Notes under the pieces: generated by a model | Seen by the model: the letters and a program-made list of their open reading frames with translations, nothing else | Databases searched by the model: none | Told to the model about the DNA's origin: nothing | Assembly: GCA_040878345.1 (NCBI GenBank) | Contig: JBBDML010000006.1 | Coordinates: forward strand, 1 to 35,338 | DNA: 35,338 bases | From: ZC4RG35 sp040878345 | Lineage (GTDB): Bacteria; Actinomycetota; Acidimicrobiia; Spongiisociales; ZC4RG35 | Direction of reading: 5' to 3' | Translations under genes and position numbers: made by a program | Shown: in pieces, positions 34,572-35,338 of the stretch | Position numbering within the stretch: the stretch's first letter is position 1 | Layout: every line of letters begins with the position of its first letter

Positions 34572-34599
34572 AATGTACACCACGGAGAGTGGCCGTCAA
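34572..34599 (-). promoter_or_regulatory. Promoter of minus-strand Tad operon with dyad
   Basis: On the minus strand: TTGACG (34599-34594), a 16-nt spacer and TACATT (34577-34572). The spacer dyad is CCAC-TCTCC-GTGG (34592-34580). Relative to the plus-strand copy, the outer arm base pair changes from T-A to C-G on both sides, preserving symmetry. This compensating change supports a selected operator or structure. Confidence 0.75.
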
Positions 34600-34685
34600 T
34601 CGGAGATCAAGAGTCTATGCTCGGCTGTCGTCGAGGTTCCCTTCTGGTACCACGATGCCAGCCCGATCCCGACGGTTGCGCACGC

Positions 34686-34697
34686 CGTCAGCTGACG
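34686..34697. repeat. Palindrome CGTCAGCTGACG
   Basis: A perfect 12-bp palindrome lies about 87 bp upstream of the minus-strand Tad promoter, in a gene-free stretch (34600-34727) where nothing else was recognised. It could be a regulator site; chance is not excluded. Confidence 0.3.
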
Positions 34698-34727
34698 CTG
34701 GATGATTGAAATCGGGTTGCAGTCGCC

Positions 34728-34758
34728 GGTTTTCGGCTAGGACCGACTAGGAAAAACC
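34728..34758 (-). terminator. Terminator-like hairpin of tRNA-Leu
   Basis: On the minus strand, directly after the tRNA CCA, GGTTTTTCCTAG pairs imperfectly with CTAGCCGAAAACC around a 6-nt loop. The T5 run begins 4 nt after the CCA. Intrinsic termination by the T-run alone is possible. Confidence 0.4.
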
Positions 34759-34759
34759 C

Positions 34760-34846
34760 TGGTGCGGGTGGGGAGATTTGAACTCCCACGGGAATTACCC
34801 CACAGGGACCTAAACCCTGCGCGTCTGCCAATTTCGCCACACCCGC
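34760..34846 (-). tRNA. tRNA-Leu (anticodon UAG)
   Basis: 87 nt including an encoded CCA. Acceptor GCGGGTG pairs with CACCCGC. The D-arm is GGCGAAATTGGCAGACGC. The anticodon stem CAGGG/CCCTG encloses the loop TTTAGGT with anticodon TAG. A long variable arm (TGGGGTAATTCCCGT region) identifies a class II tRNA, and the T-arm GGGAGTTCAAATCTCCC follows. The discriminator base is A, as for leucine. Confidence 0.96.
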
Positions 34847-34854
34847 GGCAGCGC

Positions 34855-34860
34855 ATTGTG
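34855..34860 (-). promoter_or_regulatory. Possible -10 box of tRNA-Leu
   Basis: CACAAT on the minus strand, 8 nt before the tRNA 5' end. No convincing -35 is visible, so this is tentative. Confidence 0.3.
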
Positions 34861-34891
34861 TCACCCTTACAGGTGTGATCGACCGCGGGGG

Positions 34892-35338
34892 TCAGCCTCC
34901 GCCCTTACCTTCGCCCTGGCCTTGGTTGTCGTTGTCTTGACCCCAGCCCTCGCCTTGGCTGCCGTTGTCTTGACCCCGGCCTTCGTCGTCGTTGCCCGGA
35001 GACTCGGATGTCTCGGTGTCACTGTTGGCACTGTCGGACACCCCTTGTCCGAACTCCTTGCCATCGATACCGATGCCCGTGCCATTGTTGGCCTCGAGGA
35101 ACTCGAGAATCGAAGCCACGCTGCTTTGTGCGCCCGCGGCGTTGGGGTTGACCATGTTCTGGGCGAGATCGAGGTGGATCTGGACACGCTCCGAGACCTG
35201 TTCGGTGACCTCCTCGTCGGCATCTGCGAGTGACTCGTCGAGATGCACCAAAGCGTCCAATGGGGCTCCGTGGACCATCAGGTCACCTGACTCGGTGATC
35301 CGCTCGTTGATACCGCCATTGCCCATTCCCAGGTTCTC
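34892..35338 (-). CDS. Partial hypothetical protein with Gly-Gln-Asp-Asn repeats
   Basis: The frame is open to the window edge, so the N-terminus may be missing (an ATG exists at 35326). At least 144 residues are visible. A helical, acidic region (about 1-85) contains HLDESLADADEEVTEQVSE, followed by a low-complexity tail of S, D, E, N, G and Q. The tail holds two 11-residue repeats starting GQDN (33-bp DNA period, GTTGTCTTGA at 34931 and 34964). The tail looks disordered and possibly extracellular. The helical part vaguely recalls proteins found with sigma/anti-sigma loci, but no family is claimed. Confidence 0.6.
   Translation of the reverse strand, partial: ENLGMGNGGINERITESGDLMVHGAPLDALVHLDESLADADEEVTEQVSERVQIHLDLAQNMVNPNAAGAQSSVASILEFLEANNGTGIGIDGKEFGQGVSDSANSDTETSESPGNDDEGRGQDNGSQGEGWGQDNDNQGQGEGKGGG

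Noticed and set aside
34021..34599. N-terminal extension of TadG-like protein 2 giving 777 residues
   Set aside because: The added part overlaps the tadE-like gene in another frame, is rich in R and G and lacks family resemblance; the ATG at 34020 has the coupled ATGA overlap.

Overview
The window is GC-rich, densely packed chromosomal DNA from an actinobacterium. The evidence is cofactor F420 genes (cofD, cofE and a deazaflavin-dependent nitroreductase), small actinobacterial families (DUF3499- and DUF5719-like proteins), an mbl-rph-rdgB order like mycobacterial Rv1339-Rv1341, and the order secA-prfB-ftsE-ftsX-smpB-ssrA. A deep lineage such as Acidimicrobiia is a plausible inference, not something shown here. 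Two runs of N (17663-17672 and 21148-21247) mark a draft assembly, and both lie in repeat-rich DNA.

Layout. 1-1658 (minus): cofD-cofE for F420 assembly. 1713-13689: a cell-envelope and sugar-nucleotide block. It holds a large membrane GT2 glycosyltransferase, a DUF5719-like protein, a membrane-tethered thioredoxin-like protein, three small zinc-site proteins, a PTPS-related polytopic membrane protein, a DPM1-like GT2 (minus strand), phosphomannomutase, a Trm112-like protein, a phosphoglucose/phosphomannose isomerase and adenosylhomocysteinase. 13754-21754: core housekeeping genes comF, a NarL-type regulator, secA, prfB, ftsE, ftsX, smpB and the tmRNA gene ssrA. 21841-28424: F420-dependent nitroreductase, HMG-CoA lyase, acyl-CoA dehydrogenase, pdxH, a metallo-beta-lactamase-fold phosphodiesterase candidate, rph, rdgB and a type II NADH dehydrogenase. 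Most neighbours overlap by 1-11 nt, which implies translational coupling.

28653-34600 is the accessory-looking part. Two convergent operons encode Tad/Flp-pilus-type surface proteins: tadE, tadE, tadG-like on plus and tadE, tadG-like on minus. Between them lies a secreted Cu/Zn-superoxide-dismutase-like protein that lacks part of the zinc site. No pilus motor, platform, secretin or major pilin gene is present here. The two operons share a nearly identical promoter and leader: about 40 of 49 positions match, with TTGACG, a 16-nt spacer carrying a dyad whose arms covary, a -10 box and the same Shine-Dalgarno context. This is the strongest new regulatory signal in the window. A tRNA-Leu(UAG) and a partial low-complexity repeat protein close the window.

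Other patterns include a recurrent TAnnnT box about 6-7 nt before several start codons, suggesting leaderless transcription. A degenerate GTACCTG-type heptamer repeat lies downstream of both ahcY and secA, and a 72-bp tandem repeat runs into the ssrA promoter. All domain assignments come from reading translated sequence by eye; no database search was run.
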